DNA of 64,000 nt from Streptococcus sp. 116-D4 (GTDB taxonomy: Bacteria; Bacillota; Bacilli; Lactobacillales; Streptococcaceae), in the NCBI RefSeq assembly GCF_009731465.1, contig NZ_AP021887.1, forward strand, positions 1,296,001 through 1,360,000. Reading direction: 5' to 3'. Every line of letters begins with the position of its first letter. Within the stretch, counting starts at the first letter, position 1. This document shows positions 9,137 to 18,552 of the stretch, piece after piece. A program made the position numbers and the translations under genes. Below the pieces are notes generated by a model. The model was not told the origin of the DNA and searched no databases. It saw only the letters and a list, made by a program, of their open reading frames with translations.

Positions 9137-10381
9137 ATGAAATTTGTTGGACTTGTTGGATCAAACTACGATCAATCATATAACCGCAAACTCTTGGAAT
9201 TTATCCGTCGCAATTTCAAATTCAAATTTGAATTAGAAGTACTTGAAATCGACGAAGTTCCAATGTTTAACCAAGACGAAAAATGGGACGAAAGCTTCCA
9301 ATTGCGTTTCTTGTATAACAAGATTACACGTGCTGATGGTGTTATCATCGCTACTCCTGAGCACAATCACACGATTTCAGCTTCCCTAAAATCTGTTCTT
9401 GAATGGCTCTCATACGAAGTTCATCCATTTGAAAACAAACCTGTCATGATTGTGGGAGCATCATACTACGACCAAGGAACTTCACGTGCCCAAGTTCACC
9501 TTCGTAAAATCCTTGATGCTCCAGGTGTTAATGCCTACACGCTTCCGGGTAACGAATTCCTTCTTGGTAAAGCTAAGGAAGCTTTTGATAACGACGGAAA
9601 TATCACAAACGAAGGCACTGTTAAATTCCTTGAAACTTGCTTAGATAACTTTGTTAAATACGTAGGAGTCGTTTCGAAATTGAAAAAACCAAAACCAATC
9701 GAACCAGAAGACTTGGATTGTGGAAAACCAATTGCTACAACCATTACAGAAGTTGATCCTGACGATCCAGAATGGGTAGAAAAAGTTGCAGAAATTACTG
9801 GAGCTGTTTCTGGTGATACCTATGTCAAGTTGGACCACGGTATCTTGACAGTTAACCAACTTGATATGTTCTTGAAAGCTATGCCATTTGAATTGACATA
9901 TGCTGACGACAACAACCAATTCCTCTACTACAACAACGTTCACCAAGATCCAAACACCATGTTTGCTAAACGTGTACCACCTCAATCAGGTAACCGTATG
10001 TCGACTGTTCATGGTTCTCTTCCACCAGCACGTATGAAGAACGTAGAGTGGGTTATCGGAACACTTCGTAACGGAAACCAAGAATACGTCCGTACTATCG
10101 TTCCAGGTTCTCCTGCAGGTGTCATCAACACTCACAACTACCAAGCAATGTACTATCCTGATGGATCATACGCTGGTATCAATGAAATTGTCTTTAACTT
10201 CCAACCATGGCTTGATTGGTACTTAGAAACAACTGGTCAACGTCTAGTTGGTGGAAATGCTGCAGCTCCTGCTGGTGGACATGGTCACGGCGATGCAGAT
10301 GCTACATCTGGAGCTTCTGATTCAGGTGATGCTGGAAGCCACGGTAGTGCCGCTGACGCTACATCTGGCGCAAGTAACTAA
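9137..10381 (+). CDS. FMN reductase fused to a PAS-like domain with two C-terminal flavinylation motifs
   Basis: This 414-residue protein has three parts. Residues 1-185 are an NADPH-dependent FMN reductase fold (GSNYDQSYNRKLL; TPEHNHTISASL). Residues about 215-365 resemble the PAS-like domain of DUF438-type proteins (MPFELTYADDNNQFLYYNN; VPPQSGNRM). The tail (about 375-414) is rich in Gly, Ala, Asp, Ser and His (GGHGHGDAD) and carries the heptad DATSGAS twice, at 388-394 and 407-413. That fits the ApbE target consensus D-x-x-S/T-G-A-S/T, whose last residue takes FMN. apbE sits two genes upstream. Covalent double flavinylation is inferred, not shown. The protein has no signal peptide, matching the cytoplasmic ApbE. 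Confidence 0.85.
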   Translation: MKFVGLVGSNYDQSYNRKLLEFIRRNFKFKFELEVLEIDEVPMFNQDEKWDESFQLRFLYNKITRADGVIIATPEHNHTISASLKSVLEWLSYEVHPFENKPVMIVGASYYDQGTSRAQVHLRKILDAPGVNAYTLPGNEFLLGKAKEAFDNDGNITNEGTVKFLETCLDNFVKYVGVVSKLKKPKPIEPEDLDCGKPIATTITEVDPDDPEWVEKVAEITGAVSGDTYVKLDHGILTVNQLDMFLKAMPFELTYADDNNQFLYYNNVHQDPNTMFAKRVPPQSGNRMSTVHGSLPPARMKNVEWVIGTLRNGNQEYVRTIVPGSPAGVINTHNYQAMYYPDGSYAGINEIVFNFQPWLDWYLETTGQRLVGGNAAAPAGGHGHGDADATSGASDSGDAGSHGSAADATSGASN

Positions 10382-10392
10382 TAATAGTTTTG

Positions 10393-10416
10393 GGAACCAT
10401 ATTGGTTCCTTTTTTA
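10393..10416 (+). terminator. Terminator of the flavin operon
   Basis: The hairpin GGAACCA-TAT-TGGTTCC is followed by seven T, right after the stop of the FMN reductase fusion gene. Confidence 0.85.
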
Positions 10417-10417
10417 G

Positions 10418-10455
10418 CGAAAAAAGACTAGCAGACAAAAACAGCTAGTCTTTTG
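10418..10455. terminator. Bidirectional terminator facing the gly operon
   Basis: Arms AAAAGACTAGC / GCTAGTCTTTT enclose an A-rich loop; T tracts exist on both strands. It would end the glyQ-glyS-DUF896 transcript and back up the flavin operon terminator. Confidence 0.75.
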
Positions 10456-10496
10456 GTTATTCTTTCATCTATCCTTCTTAAAATAAAGAATGCTTA

Positions 10497-10754
10497 TTAG
10501 GAATTGGGGTCATCGAGACTACGGCCATGTAATCCTTTTTCACGTTGGACTTGACGTAGCTTGTCTGGTGTAACATCGTTTCCTTCTTCGTCTACAATTT
10601 TGATTCCTTCGATGTGATGACGAACAGAGCGACGATAACCTTCGATGTACTCCTCACGTAGTTTAGCTTGTTCCACTTTTTCTTCTGGGGTCAAGCCTTC
10701 TGTTTTTTTCTTTTTGGCAAGCTCGTTAATACGATCAATTTTCTTCGGATCCAT
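10497..10754 (-). CDS. DUF896 family protein (YnzC-like)
   Basis: This 85-residue charged cytoplasmic protein belongs to DUF896. The family signature [16 protein letters not shown] start ([12 protein letters not shown], residues 6-17), [27 protein letters not shown] and the C-terminal GLHGR are all present. Members form a short two-helix hairpin; in Bacillus some are LexA-controlled, with no clear biochemical role. It lies 42 bp downstream of glyS and shares its transcript. Confidence 0.85.
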   Translation of the reverse strand: MDPKKIDRINELAKKKKTEGLTPEEKVEQAKLREEYIEGYRRSVRHHIEGIKIVDEEGNDVTPDKLRQVQREKGLHGRSLDDPNS

Positions 10755-10796
10755 GTTTCTCTCCTTTATGATAAGATTTAATCCGTTTAACAGATT

Positions 10797-12833
10797 TTAT
10801 TTGGTATTGATTTGGTTAAAACGTGCAAACTTGGCTGCTTTTTGAGTTAAATGAGACAAGATTGCCAAACGATTTTGACGGACAGCCTGATCTTCGGCCA
10901 TAACCATAGTATTTTCAAAGAAAGCATCAATAACTGGACTAAGCGCAAAGAGCTGTTTCAATTGCTGACTGGCAGTCCCTGACAAAACGAGTGATTCTAC
11001 TGCTTCTGCCAAGGCTTTCTCTTCTTCATTCTCAAAGAGTGCTGAATCAACTGCTACAACTCCCTCTGCCTTCTCAGCTAAGTTAAAGGCACGAGAAAGT
11101 GATTCGACTGATTGTTTAAAGTCTTCTTTCTTGCTTGCTTCTACGAGAGCACTGGCTGCTTCTAACATATCTGCCACAACAAAGTTTGATCCTGCAAGAA
11201 CAGCTTCTTTTATGTCTTTTGGAGTAGAACCCATCATCTTATCAACACGAGCCTTGATGAAGTCCATAACTTCAGCTTTATTTTCATAAGTCAAGCTGTC
11301 AAAATTCAATGCATAAAAGCTATCAATCAGCTCGTCCATAGCAATGTGCCAACCAAAGGCGTCCAAGATACGAACCACACCTTGAGTCGCACGACGAAGT
11401 GCATAAGGGTCATTAGACCCTGATGGAATCAAACCTACTGAGAAGAAACTCAAAATCGTATCCAATTTATCTGCAATGGCAAGCACTGCACCGACCTTGC
11501 TCTCTGGAAGTTCTCCTTCAGCTGATGTAGGCATGTAGTGTTCACGAATAGCAGCTGCCACTGCTGGACTTTCACCAGCAAGAAGGGCATATTTCTCCCC
11601 CATAATTCCTTGGAGCTCGTCAAATTCACCAACCATACCTGTCAACAAGTCAAACTTATAAATGGCTGCTGCACGAGCAAGGTCAACTGTTTCATCCACT
11701 GACAAGCCAGCTTTTTCTGCCAAAAGAATAGCAATCTGACCCGTACGAATCATGTGCTCACGAAGAGAACCAATTTTCTCATGGAAGGTGACATGGTTTA
11801 ATTTTTCAACAAGTTCAGAAATAACCAATTTTTGGTCTTCACGCCAGAAGAATTCTCCGTCTTCCAAGCGGGCTACCAAGACTTTTTCATTTCCTTTGAT
11901 GACATTTTCCAAATACTCTGCATTTCCGTTACGAACCGAAATGAAGTTTGGCAAGAGTTTTCCATCTTGATCACGGACAACAAAGTAACGTTGGTGTTCC
12001 TTCATTGAAGTCACCAAGACTTCTTCCGGAACTTCAAGGTATTTGGCATCAAAACTTCCCATAAGGGCAGTTGGGTATTCAACCAAGTTCAAGACTTCAT
12101 TCAGCAAATCAGCGTCAATTTCGATACTTACACCATGTTTTGTCTCAATTTCCTTGATTTGGTCAACAATCATTTGCTCACGTTCACGTGGATCTGCGAT
12201 TACAAACTGCTTACGAAGGTCTTCTTCATAACTCAAGGCTGACTGAATCTTGGTTTCTTGTCCTAAGAAACGATGACCACGACTCACACGCCCTCCCTTA
12301 ATATCAAGGAAATCCAAATCAAACTCTTGCTCATCCAAGAGAACAGTTAAAGTGTGAACAGGGCGGATGTATTCAAAACTATTTCCAGCCCAGTGCATGC
12401 TGACAGGGAAAGTCAATGACTTCAAGACATCTACAACACCAGGAACAATTGCTTCAACTGCTTGACCAACTTCTTCCTTAGTGACATAGACATATTCTTC
12501 ACCCTTGATTTCACGGAATTCGATATCTTCAACAGTCAATCCTTTTCCACGGACAAATCCTTGAGCTGCTTTGGTAAAATTTCCATCACTATCCAAGGCA
12601 ATTTTCTTTGCTGGACCCTTGAAATCTTCTGTCAAATCAGCCTGTTTGTCTGCAAGACCAGTCACACGAACAGCCAAACGACGTGGTGTTGAGAAGGTCT
12701 GAATAGCTTCAAAAGACAGGCGGTTCTCCTTGAGGAAGGCTGCCATTTTTTCGCCTAGTTGTTTTTCACTTGGTGTGACAACATAGGCTGGTAATTCTTC
12801 AAGACCGAGTTCTACTAATAAGTTTTTTGTCAT
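10797..12833 (-). CDS. glyS: Glycyl-tRNA synthetase beta subunit
   Basis: This 678-residue beta chain of the bacterial alpha2beta2 glycyl-tRNA synthetase starts [19 protein letters not shown], and the internal motifs [21 protein letters not shown] and [12 protein letters not shown] match the family. The C-terminal third is the anticodon-binding DALR-like helical domain. It follows glyQ after an unusually long 260-bp intercistronic region and precedes the DUF896 gene. Confidence 0.95.
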   Translation of the reverse strand: MTKNLLVELGLEELPAYVVTPSEKQLGEKMAAFLKENRLSFEAIQTFSTPRRLAVRVTGLADKQADLTEDFKGPAKKIALDSDGNFTKAAQGFVRGKGLTVEDIEFREIKGEEYVYVTKEEVGQAVEAIVPGVVDVLKSLTFPVSMHWAGNSFEYIRPVHTLTVLLDEQEFDLDFLDIKGGRVSRGHRFLGQETKIQSALSYEEDLRKQFVIADPREREQMIVDQIKEIETKHGVSIEIDADLLNEVLNLVEYPTALMGSFDAKYLEVPEEVLVTSMKEHQRYFVVRDQDGKLLPNFISVRNGNAEYLENVIKGNEKVLVARLEDGEFFWREDQKLVISELVEKLNHVTFHEKIGSLREHMIRTGQIAILLAEKAGLSVDETVDLARAAAIYKFDLLTGMVGEFDELQGIMGEKYALLAGESPAVAAAIREHYMPTSAEGELPESKVGAVLAIADKLDTILSFFSVGLIPSGSNDPYALRRATQGVVRILDAFGWHIAMDELIDSFYALNFDSLTYENKAEVMDFIKARVDKMMGSTPKDIKEAVLAGSNFVVADMLEAASALVEASKKEDFKQSVESLSRAFNLAEKAEGVVAVDSALFENEEEKALAEAVESLVLSGTASQQLKQLFALSPVIDAFFENTMVMAEDQAVRQNRLAILSHLTQKAAKFARFNQINTK

Positions 12834-12840
12834 GTTTTTT

Positions 12841-13093
12841 CCTTTACATTTTCTTCAATCTTTTTTGATATGTACCTTAGGTACTGGGGGCGTCGCTAAC
12901 TAACTTTTGTGAGTCTGTAAGGAAATCTTATACCAAATAAACTAAGATTTCCAACAGTCTCATCAAAGTGGATTTAGCTGACTGACTTTTGAACCCAAGG
13001 TTTCAAAAATCCCCACATAACAGTACGGCGGTGCATATCACTCTAGCAAGTCTTCGACTTGTCTTTAACGATTTTAGAGCACAGTATTACTTA
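12841..13093 (-). other. Structured 253-bp intercistronic region of glyQ-glyS
   Basis: No gene is seen. The region contains several hairpins on the minus strand: CAAGTC-GAA-GACTTG, a 10-bp stem GGAAATCTTA/TAAGATTTCC (12921-12952) and the small palindrome GTACCTAAGGTAC. None is followed by a convincing T tract, so they look like processing or stability elements rather than terminators. Confidence 0.4.
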
Positions 13094-14011
13094 CTATTCT
13101 GCGTCTTCTGCTAAGAGTTTAGCTCGTGTTGCTTCATCCAATAGTGGGTAGCCGAGGCGTTTTCGTTCTGCGACAAAGGTTTTGGCTACGACACGGGCCA
13201 AGTTACGGATACGAGCGATATAGCCTGCACGCTCGGTTACCGATACGGCACCACGCGCATCAAGTAGGTTAAAGGTATGTGAACATTTGAGAACATAGTC
13301 ATAGGCAGGGTGCACCAATCCTTCTTCCAAGGCGCGACCAGCTTCTTTTTCAAACTTATCAAAGTTTTCAAGCAACATTTCTTGGTCAGAAATTTCAAAT
13401 GAATATTTTGAATGCTCGTACTCAGGCTGGATAAAGATTTCTCCGTATTTTACACCATCAGCCCACTCAATATCGTAAACAGAGTCTACTTCTTGGATGT
13501 AAGAAGCCAAACGCTCCAGACCATAGGTAACTTCCGCAGTCACAGGGCCAGTTGCCAATCCACCTACTTGTTGGAAGTAAGTGAACTGAGTGATTTCCAT
13601 CCCATCAAGCCAAACTTCCCAACCGAGACCAGCTGAACCAGTAGATGGATTTTCCCAGTTGTCCTCAACGAAACGAATATCGTGTTCTAATGGATTGATA
13701 CCTAATTTTTCCAAAGACTCAAGGTAAAGCTCTTGGATATTTGATGGAGAGGGCTTCATAACCACTTGGAATTGGTGGTGTTGGTAGAGACGATTTGGGT
13801 TTTCTCCGTAACGACCGTCAGCAGGACGACGTGATGGCTCTACATAAGCTGCATTCCACGGCTCAGGTCCGATAGCACGAAGGAAAGTGTAAGGACTCAT
13901 GGTTCCCGCACCTTTTTCATTGTCATAAGCCTGCATAAGCATACAACCTTGGTCATTCCAAAATTGTTGCAAAGTAAGGATGATTTCCTGGAAAGTCAAT
14001 TTTTTAGACAT
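13094..14011 (-). CDS. glyQ: Glycyl-tRNA synthetase alpha subunit
   Basis: This 305-residue catalytic alpha chain has the conserved class II features [42 protein letters not shown] (only part quoted: [14 protein letters not shown]) and [20 protein letters not shown]. The start follows AAAAGGAG. It heads the glyQ-glyS-DUF896 operon behind a glycine T-box leader, so its expression is induced by uncharged tRNA-Gly. Confidence 0.96.
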   Translation of the reverse strand: MSKKLTFQEIILTLQQFWNDQGCMLMQAYDNEKGAGTMSPYTFLRAIGPEPWNAAYVEPSRRPADGRYGENPNRLYQHHQFQVVMKPSPSNIQELYLESLEKLGINPLEHDIRFVEDNWENPSTGSAGLGWEVWLDGMEITQFTYFQQVGGLATGPVTAEVTYGLERLASYIQEVDSVYDIEWADGVKYGEIFIQPEYEHSKYSFEISDQEMLLENFDKFEKEAGRALEEGLVHPAYDYVLKCSHTFNLLDARGAVSVTERAGYIARIRNLARVVAKTFVAERKRLGYPLLDEATRAKLLAEDAE

Positions 14012-14169
14012 GTTTTACTCCTTTTTCTATAAATTACTTGCGACACGAGTCTGCCTCGTCAATCGTACGAGGCAAGACGAGTTAGTACTGCATCTAGCTT
14101 AAACAGACCTAAAGCAGTAGGAATGTATAGAAAATCAAAGACTGATTTTCTTGAAAGAAGACTCAGGTT

Positions 14170-14359
14170 CAAAATCAAAAAGAACCGAATTTCAACACCC
14201 AAGCCTTGCGACTAGGGGCGTCAGAAACGCGGTTCCACCCTAATTTATTACTTCATTGTTTTTGAAAATAATACAGAAAGTGCCAGTTCTTTATTTTGCC
14301 CTGCTTGGCTCCCACTATCCCAAGCTCGCTTGCAGAACGCCATAAGACTTTCTTTCCTG
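14170..14359 (-). promoter_or_regulatory. Glycine T-box leader of glyQS
   Basis: The minus strand carries the canonical T-box sequence AGGGTGGAACCGCG (14228-14241). Upstream, a stem I lies between AAAGTC and GGCACTTT, with a GGC triplet (14282-14284) placed at the specifier position, fitting glycine. Between the T-box and the glyQ ATG another 200 nt hold further inverted repeats (for example the CCTCGT/ACGAGG arms at about 14052-14073). Uncharged tRNA-Gly binding would favour antitermination. Confidence 0.9.
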
Positions 14360-14365
14360 CTGACT

Positions 14366-14394
14366 ATTATATCAAAAATTGGAACAATGTACAA
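14366..14394 (-). promoter_or_regulatory. Promoter of the glyQS T-box leader
   Basis: TTGTAC (14389-14394), a 17-bp spacer and TATAAT (14366-14371) lie on the minus strand immediately upstream of stem I. Confidence 0.8.
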
Positions 14395-14410
14395 TTCTTT
14401 TTACAATTTT

Positions 14411-15253
14411 CTAGAAATCCATGTCATCAACTCGTGGAGCACCAGACTGAACAGCAATTGTTTTTAAGGTTTCACGTTCCTCATGACTCAGTTCAATTCC
14501 AAAGCAATCAAGATTAGCCTGAATACGAGATGCTGTGACAGATTTCGGAAGCGGTAAAAATCCTTCTGCCAAGCTCCAGGCCAAGGCTACTTGAGCAACC
14601 GATTTTCCGTGATTTTCAGCTATTTCTTGCACTTGCTTGCTATCAAACAGTTCTCCCTGACCAAAAGGGCCCCAAGCTTCCAATAAAATACCTTCTTCTC
14701 GACAGTAATCTACGACTTCCTCTTGAAACACACCTGGAGCCAGACGAACTTGATTGACCGCTGGAAGAATTTTTGCTGTTTCAAGCAAGGCATCCAAATG
14801 ATGGGGAAGGAAATTACTAACTCCGATGGCACGGATCTTACCTTCTTGGTAAAGATCCTCCATAGCTCTCCATACTTCCGAATTTCGGATTTTCCATTGG
14901 TTATTTTCTCTTAGTGGTTTTGGATTTGGCCAATGAATCAAATACAGATCCAAATAGTCCAACCCCATCTTCTCTAAAGACTCTTCAAAAGCCTGACGAG
15001 CTTGCTCATAGTTGTGATTTGTATTCCACAATTTACTGGTTACAAAAATTTCCTCTCGCGGAATTCCACTATCTTGAATAGCACGACCAACGCTTTCTTC
15101 GTTTTTATAGATGGCTGCCGTATCGATATGGCGATAGCCTGCCTTTAAAGCCTCTAAAACTGCTTGGTAGGCAATCTCTCCATTTTCTGCTTTCCAGGTT
15201 CCAAATCCCAGAACTGGAATCGTAACGCCATTATTCAAAGTATAAGATTTCAT
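14411..15253 (-). CDS. Aldo/keto reductase (2,5-diketo-gluconate reductase-like)
   Basis: This 280-residue NADPH-dependent aldo/keto reductase has the family signatures GYRHIDTAAIYKNEESVGRA (Asp/Tyr catalytic residues), LDYLDLYLIHWP and RAIGVSNF; the C-terminal LPKSVTASRI binds the cofactor. I place the start at 15253 (MKSYTLNNG), with GGAAAGG upstream; an ATG 33 bp earlier lacks a ribosome site. It is followed by no co-directional gene and ends near the glyQS promoter. Substrate unknown. Confidence 0.9.
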   Translation of the reverse strand: MKSYTLNNGVTIPVLGFGTWKAENGEIAYQAVLEALKAGYRHIDTAAIYKNEESVGRAIQDSGIPREEIFVTSKLWNTNHNYEQARQAFEESLEKMGLDYLDLYLIHWPNPKPLRENNQWKIRNSEVWRAMEDLYQEGKIRAIGVSNFLPHHLDALLETAKILPAVNQVRLAPGVFQEEVVDYCREEGILLEAWGPFGQGELFDSKQVQEIAENHGKSVAQVALAWSLAEGFLPLPKSVTASRIQANLDCFGIELSHEERETLKTIAVQSGAPRVDDMDF

Positions 15254-15331
15254 AATTTTTCCTTTCCAAATTAGAAGAAAATCCAAAGAGCCAAATTTTC
15301 AAGGAAAACTTATCTCTTTAGATTTTGTGTA

Positions 15332-16723
15332 TTATTGGTCACGGTCGTAATAGAGCTGATGAGGGTTAAGACGAGTATTTAACAAATCTGGAATTGTTAC
15401 AAAGTCATAACCTTGCCCTTTCAAGTAGTCAATAACCTTCGGTAGAGCATTTACCGTCTCAGCATGGATATCATGCATAAGAATAATAGAACCATTCTTG
15501 ACTTCACGCTGAATTTCTGTTAAAATCGCTGCTTCATTCCTACTCTTCCAATCCAAACTATCCACATCCCACAGAATAAAGCTCAAATCGAGGCTATTGC
15601 GAATGTCATCTGTAATGGCTCCATAAGGAGGACGCATAAGTTTGGAACTAGAACCCAGCACCTTAGTTAGCACATCCTCAGTATCAGTAATTTGTTTTTT
15701 GGCTTCGTCAAGCGAAAGTTTTGAAAGAACGGGATGGCTCCAACTATGATTTCCAACGACATGGCCATCTGCTTTCATTCGCTTCAAAATCTCTTCATTT
15801 CCAGAAACATTCTTACCTAAAACAAAGAAAGTTGCCTTGATACCATACTTAGAAAGAGTGTCTAATGCTTGATTTGTCGTTGCAGGATTTGGTCCATCAT
15901 CAAAAGTCAAGGCTACTACTTTACGATTTTTCTTTTGATAATAAGCCTTATAAAGTTCCGCATCCTTATCTAGCAAATATGAGGACTGAATGATCTCAAA
16001 GAAATTAGATACTGGAATGGCAATCTCATCTAGATTTTCAACTGCCTGATTTGGATAAAGGATCATTTGGCTATCCTTATAATCAAAGTTCCATGCAGAC
16101 AAGTCTTGATCAGAAAAGCTTTTAACTAGCTGATCAATCTTTTCTTGCTCTACCTTCTTGTCTTGTAAGAAAGTGGTGATTTCTTTTAACAACTGCTCTT
16201 TGGCTTTACTAGCATCTGAAAATAATTGATCAAGTGTAAAAGGTTTACCATCTTCTGTCAAATGGACTTTTGCTAGACTAGTTTTTTCAGTCTCTTCAAC
16301 TTTTGACGAAGTTAAATCATAGACTTGTTTCATCACATTTCGGTTGACAATTCCATTTAAAGTCGAATCTTGTTTCTCCGTATAATAAAAAACCAGATTT
16401 TCCTTGTCTTCCAGATTTTCCTTAATATCCTGTGTCATGATTTCTTTTACAGATGAAATCACTTGCTCCCCTTGGAGAGGATAATAGGCAATCACTTCGG
16501 CTTTCCCCTTACGAAAATGATCTTTCTGATTTCCCTCACTCAATTGATTATCTTTATCATTTTTTAAAGACTCAATTTTTTGTTCGAAACTATGCTTTGT
16601 ATATACTTTGTATCCAATAATTGAACCAAGGACACAAATACTTACTGAAAAGATAGCTACTAGGGCTATTAAACCGATTCTCTTTTTATCGTGCTCAACA
16701 CGTTTTGCTCTACTTTTATCCAT
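15332..16723 (-). CDS. pgdA: Peptidoglycan N-acetylglucosamine deacetylase
   Basis: This 463-residue membrane-anchored cell-wall enzyme deacetylates GlcNAc in peptidoglycan, giving lysozyme resistance. A single N-terminal transmembrane helix (about 17-38) is followed by an extracellular region (about 40-260) and a NodB polysaccharide deacetylase domain (270-450). Motif 1 is TFDDGPNP with the catalytic and metal Asp pair, motif 2 HSWSHP with the zinc His pair, motif 3 RPPYGAI, then DVDSLDW and ILMHDIH. Length and order match pneumococcal PgdA. Confidence 0.92.
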   Translation of the reverse strand: MDKSRAKRVEHDKKRIGLIALVAIFSVSICVLGSIIGYKVYTKHSFEQKIESLKNDKDNQLSEGNQKDHFRKGKAEVIAYYPLQGEQVISSVKEIMTQDIKENLEDKENLVFYYTEKQDSTLNGIVNRNVMKQVYDLTSSKVEETEKTSLAKVHLTEDGKPFTLDQLFSDASKAKEQLLKEITTFLQDKKVEQEKIDQLVKSFSDQDLSAWNFDYKDSQMILYPNQAVENLDEIAIPVSNFFEIIQSSYLLDKDAELYKAYYQKKNRKVVALTFDDGPNPATTNQALDTLSKYGIKATFFVLGKNVSGNEEILKRMKADGHVVGNHSWSHPVLSKLSLDEAKKQITDTEDVLTKVLGSSSKLMRPPYGAITDDIRNSLDLSFILWDVDSLDWKSRNEAAILTEIQREVKNGSIILMHDIHAETVNALPKVIDYLKGQGYDFVTIPDLLNTRLNPHQLYYDRDQ

Positions 16724-16782
16724 AAGACTATCATATCAAATTTAAGCTACAATTTCAAGGATTTTATAGGAGATAGTATATT

Positions 16783-16806
16783 AAAAAGAGGGGCGATCCC
16801 CCTCTT
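16783..16806 (-). terminator. Terminator of metK
   Basis: The minus-strand hairpin AAGAGGGG-GATCG-CCCCTCTT is followed by a T run, six bases after the metK stop. Confidence 0.85.
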
Positions 16807-16812
16807 AAGATT

Positions 16813-18003
16813 TTATTTGACTGCTTCTTTCAAAGCATCTACCTTGTCCAGACGTTCCCATGGAAGATCAATATCTGTACGTCCCATATGTCCATAGGCT
16901 GCTGTTTGACGGTAAATTGGACGTTTGAGATCCAGCATTTGGATAATTCCTGCTGGACGAAGGTCAAAGATTTGACGGGCTGCTTTTTCAAGCTTGCTTT
17001 CAGCTACCGTTCCAGTACCAAAAGTATCGATACGAACAGAAACAGGCTGGGCAACACCGATAGCATAAGCCAGTTGCACTTCTGCCTTCTTAGCAAGACC
17101 CGCTGCAACGATATTCTTAGCAATATAGCGAGCCGCATATGACGCAGAACGGTCCACCTTAGTCGCATCTTTACCAGAGAAGGCACCACCACCGTGACGA
17201 GAGTAGCCACCATAAGTATCTACGATAATCTTACGACCAGTCAAACCTGAGTCCCCTTGAGGTCCACCAATTACAAAACGACCAGTAGGATTGATGAAGC
17301 ATTTTGTTTGCTCATCCAAGTAAGAGGCTGGAATGACCTCTTTGATAACCTTGTTAATGACATCATTACGAATTTGTTCGTTGCTGACTTCTGGATCGTG
17401 CTGGGTTGAAATCACGACTGTATCCACACGTATTGGACGGTCATTTTCATCGTACTCAACTGTAACTTGAGATTTAGCATCTGGGCGAAGATAGCTAATT
17501 TCCCCTGACTTACGAAGTTCTGCTAAACGACGAACCAATTTATGACTGAGTGAAATTGGCAAAGGCATGAGCTCTTCTGTTTCATCCACTGCAAATCCAA
17601 ACATGAGACCTTGGTCTCCAGCACCAATCAAGTCAAGCGGGTCTTGATCTGCATTCCCACGAACCTCCAAGGCTTCGTTAACACCTTGGGCAATGTCAGG
17701 AGATTGTTCCACTAAAGATGGATGGACTCCTACAGTTTCAGCAGAAAAGCCATATTCAGTATTGGTATAACCAATCTCTGCAATGGTATCACGAACCACA
17801 CGGTTAATATCCACATAGGCATTTGTAGAAATTTCACCAAAAACGTGAACAGAACCAGTATATACAGCTGTCTCAGCAGCAACGTGCGCCTCTGGATCTT
17901 CTGCTAAAATAGCATCCAAAATCGCATCTGAAATTTGGTCTGCAATCTTATCTGGGTGCCCCTCAGATACAGATTCAGACGTGAATAATTTACGTTCTGA
18001 CAT
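16813..18003 (-). CDS. metK: S-adenosylmethionine synthetase
   Basis: This 396-residue enzyme makes S-adenosylmethionine from methionine and ATP. The family motifs are [17 protein letters not shown] at the N-terminus, [10 protein letters not shown] (about 127-136) and GGGAFSGKD (about 274). It is monocistronic between its own terminator and an SMK-box riboswitch. The Shine-Dalgarno is an unusual run of six G (GGGGGGAC), which is the switching element of the riboswitch. Confidence 0.97.
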   Translation of the reverse strand: MSERKLFTSESVSEGHPDKIADQISDAILDAILAEDPEAHVAAETAVYTGSVHVFGEISTNAYVDINRVVRDTIAEIGYTNTEYGFSAETVGVHPSLVEQSPDIAQGVNEALEVRGNADQDPLDLIGAGDQGLMFGFAVDETEELMPLPISLSHKLVRRLAELRKSGEISYLRPDAKSQVTVEYDENDRPIRVDTVVISTQHDPEVSNEQIRNDVINKVIKEVIPASYLDEQTKCFINPTGRFVIGGPQGDSGLTGRKIIVDTYGGYSRHGGGAFSGKDATKVDRSASYAARYIAKNIVAAGLAKKAEVQLAYAIGVAQPVSVRIDTFGTGTVAESKLEKAARQIFDLRPAGIIQMLDLKRPIYRQTAAYGHMGRTDIDLPWERLDKVDALKEAVK

Positions 18004-18257
18004 AAAAATGTCCCCCCTTAAAAATAGTGTTATAGAGTTACAAAGTACTGATAAAAATTTCTACCATCTACGAGTTGCGACTCGAAAGAAATAAAAACGA
18101 TACTTTTTATTTCTGAAGCTAGTGAGGCGCATAGGGTGACCGCATTATAGCGGCAACCGTAGAATGACGAGTGACTTCTTTGGAGCCGTCATTCTTTGCG
18201 AGTTGCGACTCGAAAGAAAAAATAGAAATTTTTACCATCTTATCGGGACTATATAAC
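18004..18257 (-). promoter_or_regulatory. SMK-box (SAM-III) riboswitch of metK with large linker insertion
   Basis: On the minus strand the 5' part AGTCCCGATAAGATGG (18235-18250) and the 3' part CAGTACTTTGTAAC (about 18037-18051) match the conserved SMK-box core, and GTCCC (18245-18249) can pair with GGGAC of the Shine-Dalgarno (18010-18017), the known SAM-dependent off state. The two halves are separated by about 180 nt and closed by a 12-bp stem (TAAAAATTTCTA / TAGAAATTTTTA). The linker contains two copies of a CGAGTTGCGACTCG hairpin unit, far larger than a minimal SMK box. Confidence 0.85.
18071..18219. repeat. Direct repeat pair inside the SMK-box linker
   Basis: The 21-bp unit CGAGTTGCGACTCGAAAGAA(A) occurs at 18071-18091 and 18199-18219, 128 bp apart. 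Each unit is itself a hairpin (CGAGT-TGCG-ACTCG). The segment between them contains further inverted arms (AGAATGACG / CGTCATTCT). Confidence 0.85.
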
Positions 18258-18263
18258 TCTACC

Positions 18264-18292
18264 ATTATATCATTTTTAAGCGCAATTTGCAG
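18264..18292 (-). promoter_or_regulatory. Promoter of metK
   Basis: An extended -10 TGA-TATAAT (TATAAT at 18264-18269) with a weak -35 CTGCAA (18287-18292) at 17 bp. The -35 abuts a BOX element. Confidence 0.65.
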
Positions 18293-18296
18293 TCTT

Positions 18297-18477
18297 TATA
18301 CTCTTTAAACCACGTCTTCGCCTTGCTCTATAGATGTTACTGACTTCGTCAGTTCTATCTGCAACCTCAAAACAGTGTTTTGAGCTGACTTCGTCAGCTC
18401 TATCTGCAACCTCAAAGCAGTGTTTTGAGCAGCCTGCGGCTAGCTTCCTAGTTTGCTCATTAATTTTCATTGAGTAT
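18297..18477. repeat. BOX element with two boxB modules
   Basis: This 181-bp BOX copy runs from TATACTCTTTAAACCACG to CATTGAGTAT on the plus strand. The boxA end is shortened. The central module (GACTTCGTCAG...CAGTGTTTTGAGC) is present twice in tandem (about 47-bp period). It fills the gap between the metK promoter and the helicase 3' end. Confidence 0.88.
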
Positions 18478-18518
18478 TAATGTGATGTTTCAATGTAGAT
18501 ATTTCGTTCTCATAAAGC

Positions 18519-18544
18519 AAAAAGTTGGAGCTCAGTACTCCAAC
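18519..18544 (-). terminator. Terminator of the DEAD-box helicase gene
   Basis: The hairpin GTTGGAG-7 nt loop-CTCCAAC on the minus strand is followed by TTTTT. Confidence 0.8.
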
Positions 18545-18552
18545 AATTACTA

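Noticed and set aside
9137..10381. FMN_bind domain as carrier of the flavin
   Set aside because: The DATSGAS motifs lie in a low-complexity tail, not in a recognisable FMN_bind fold; the middle domain looks PAS-like.
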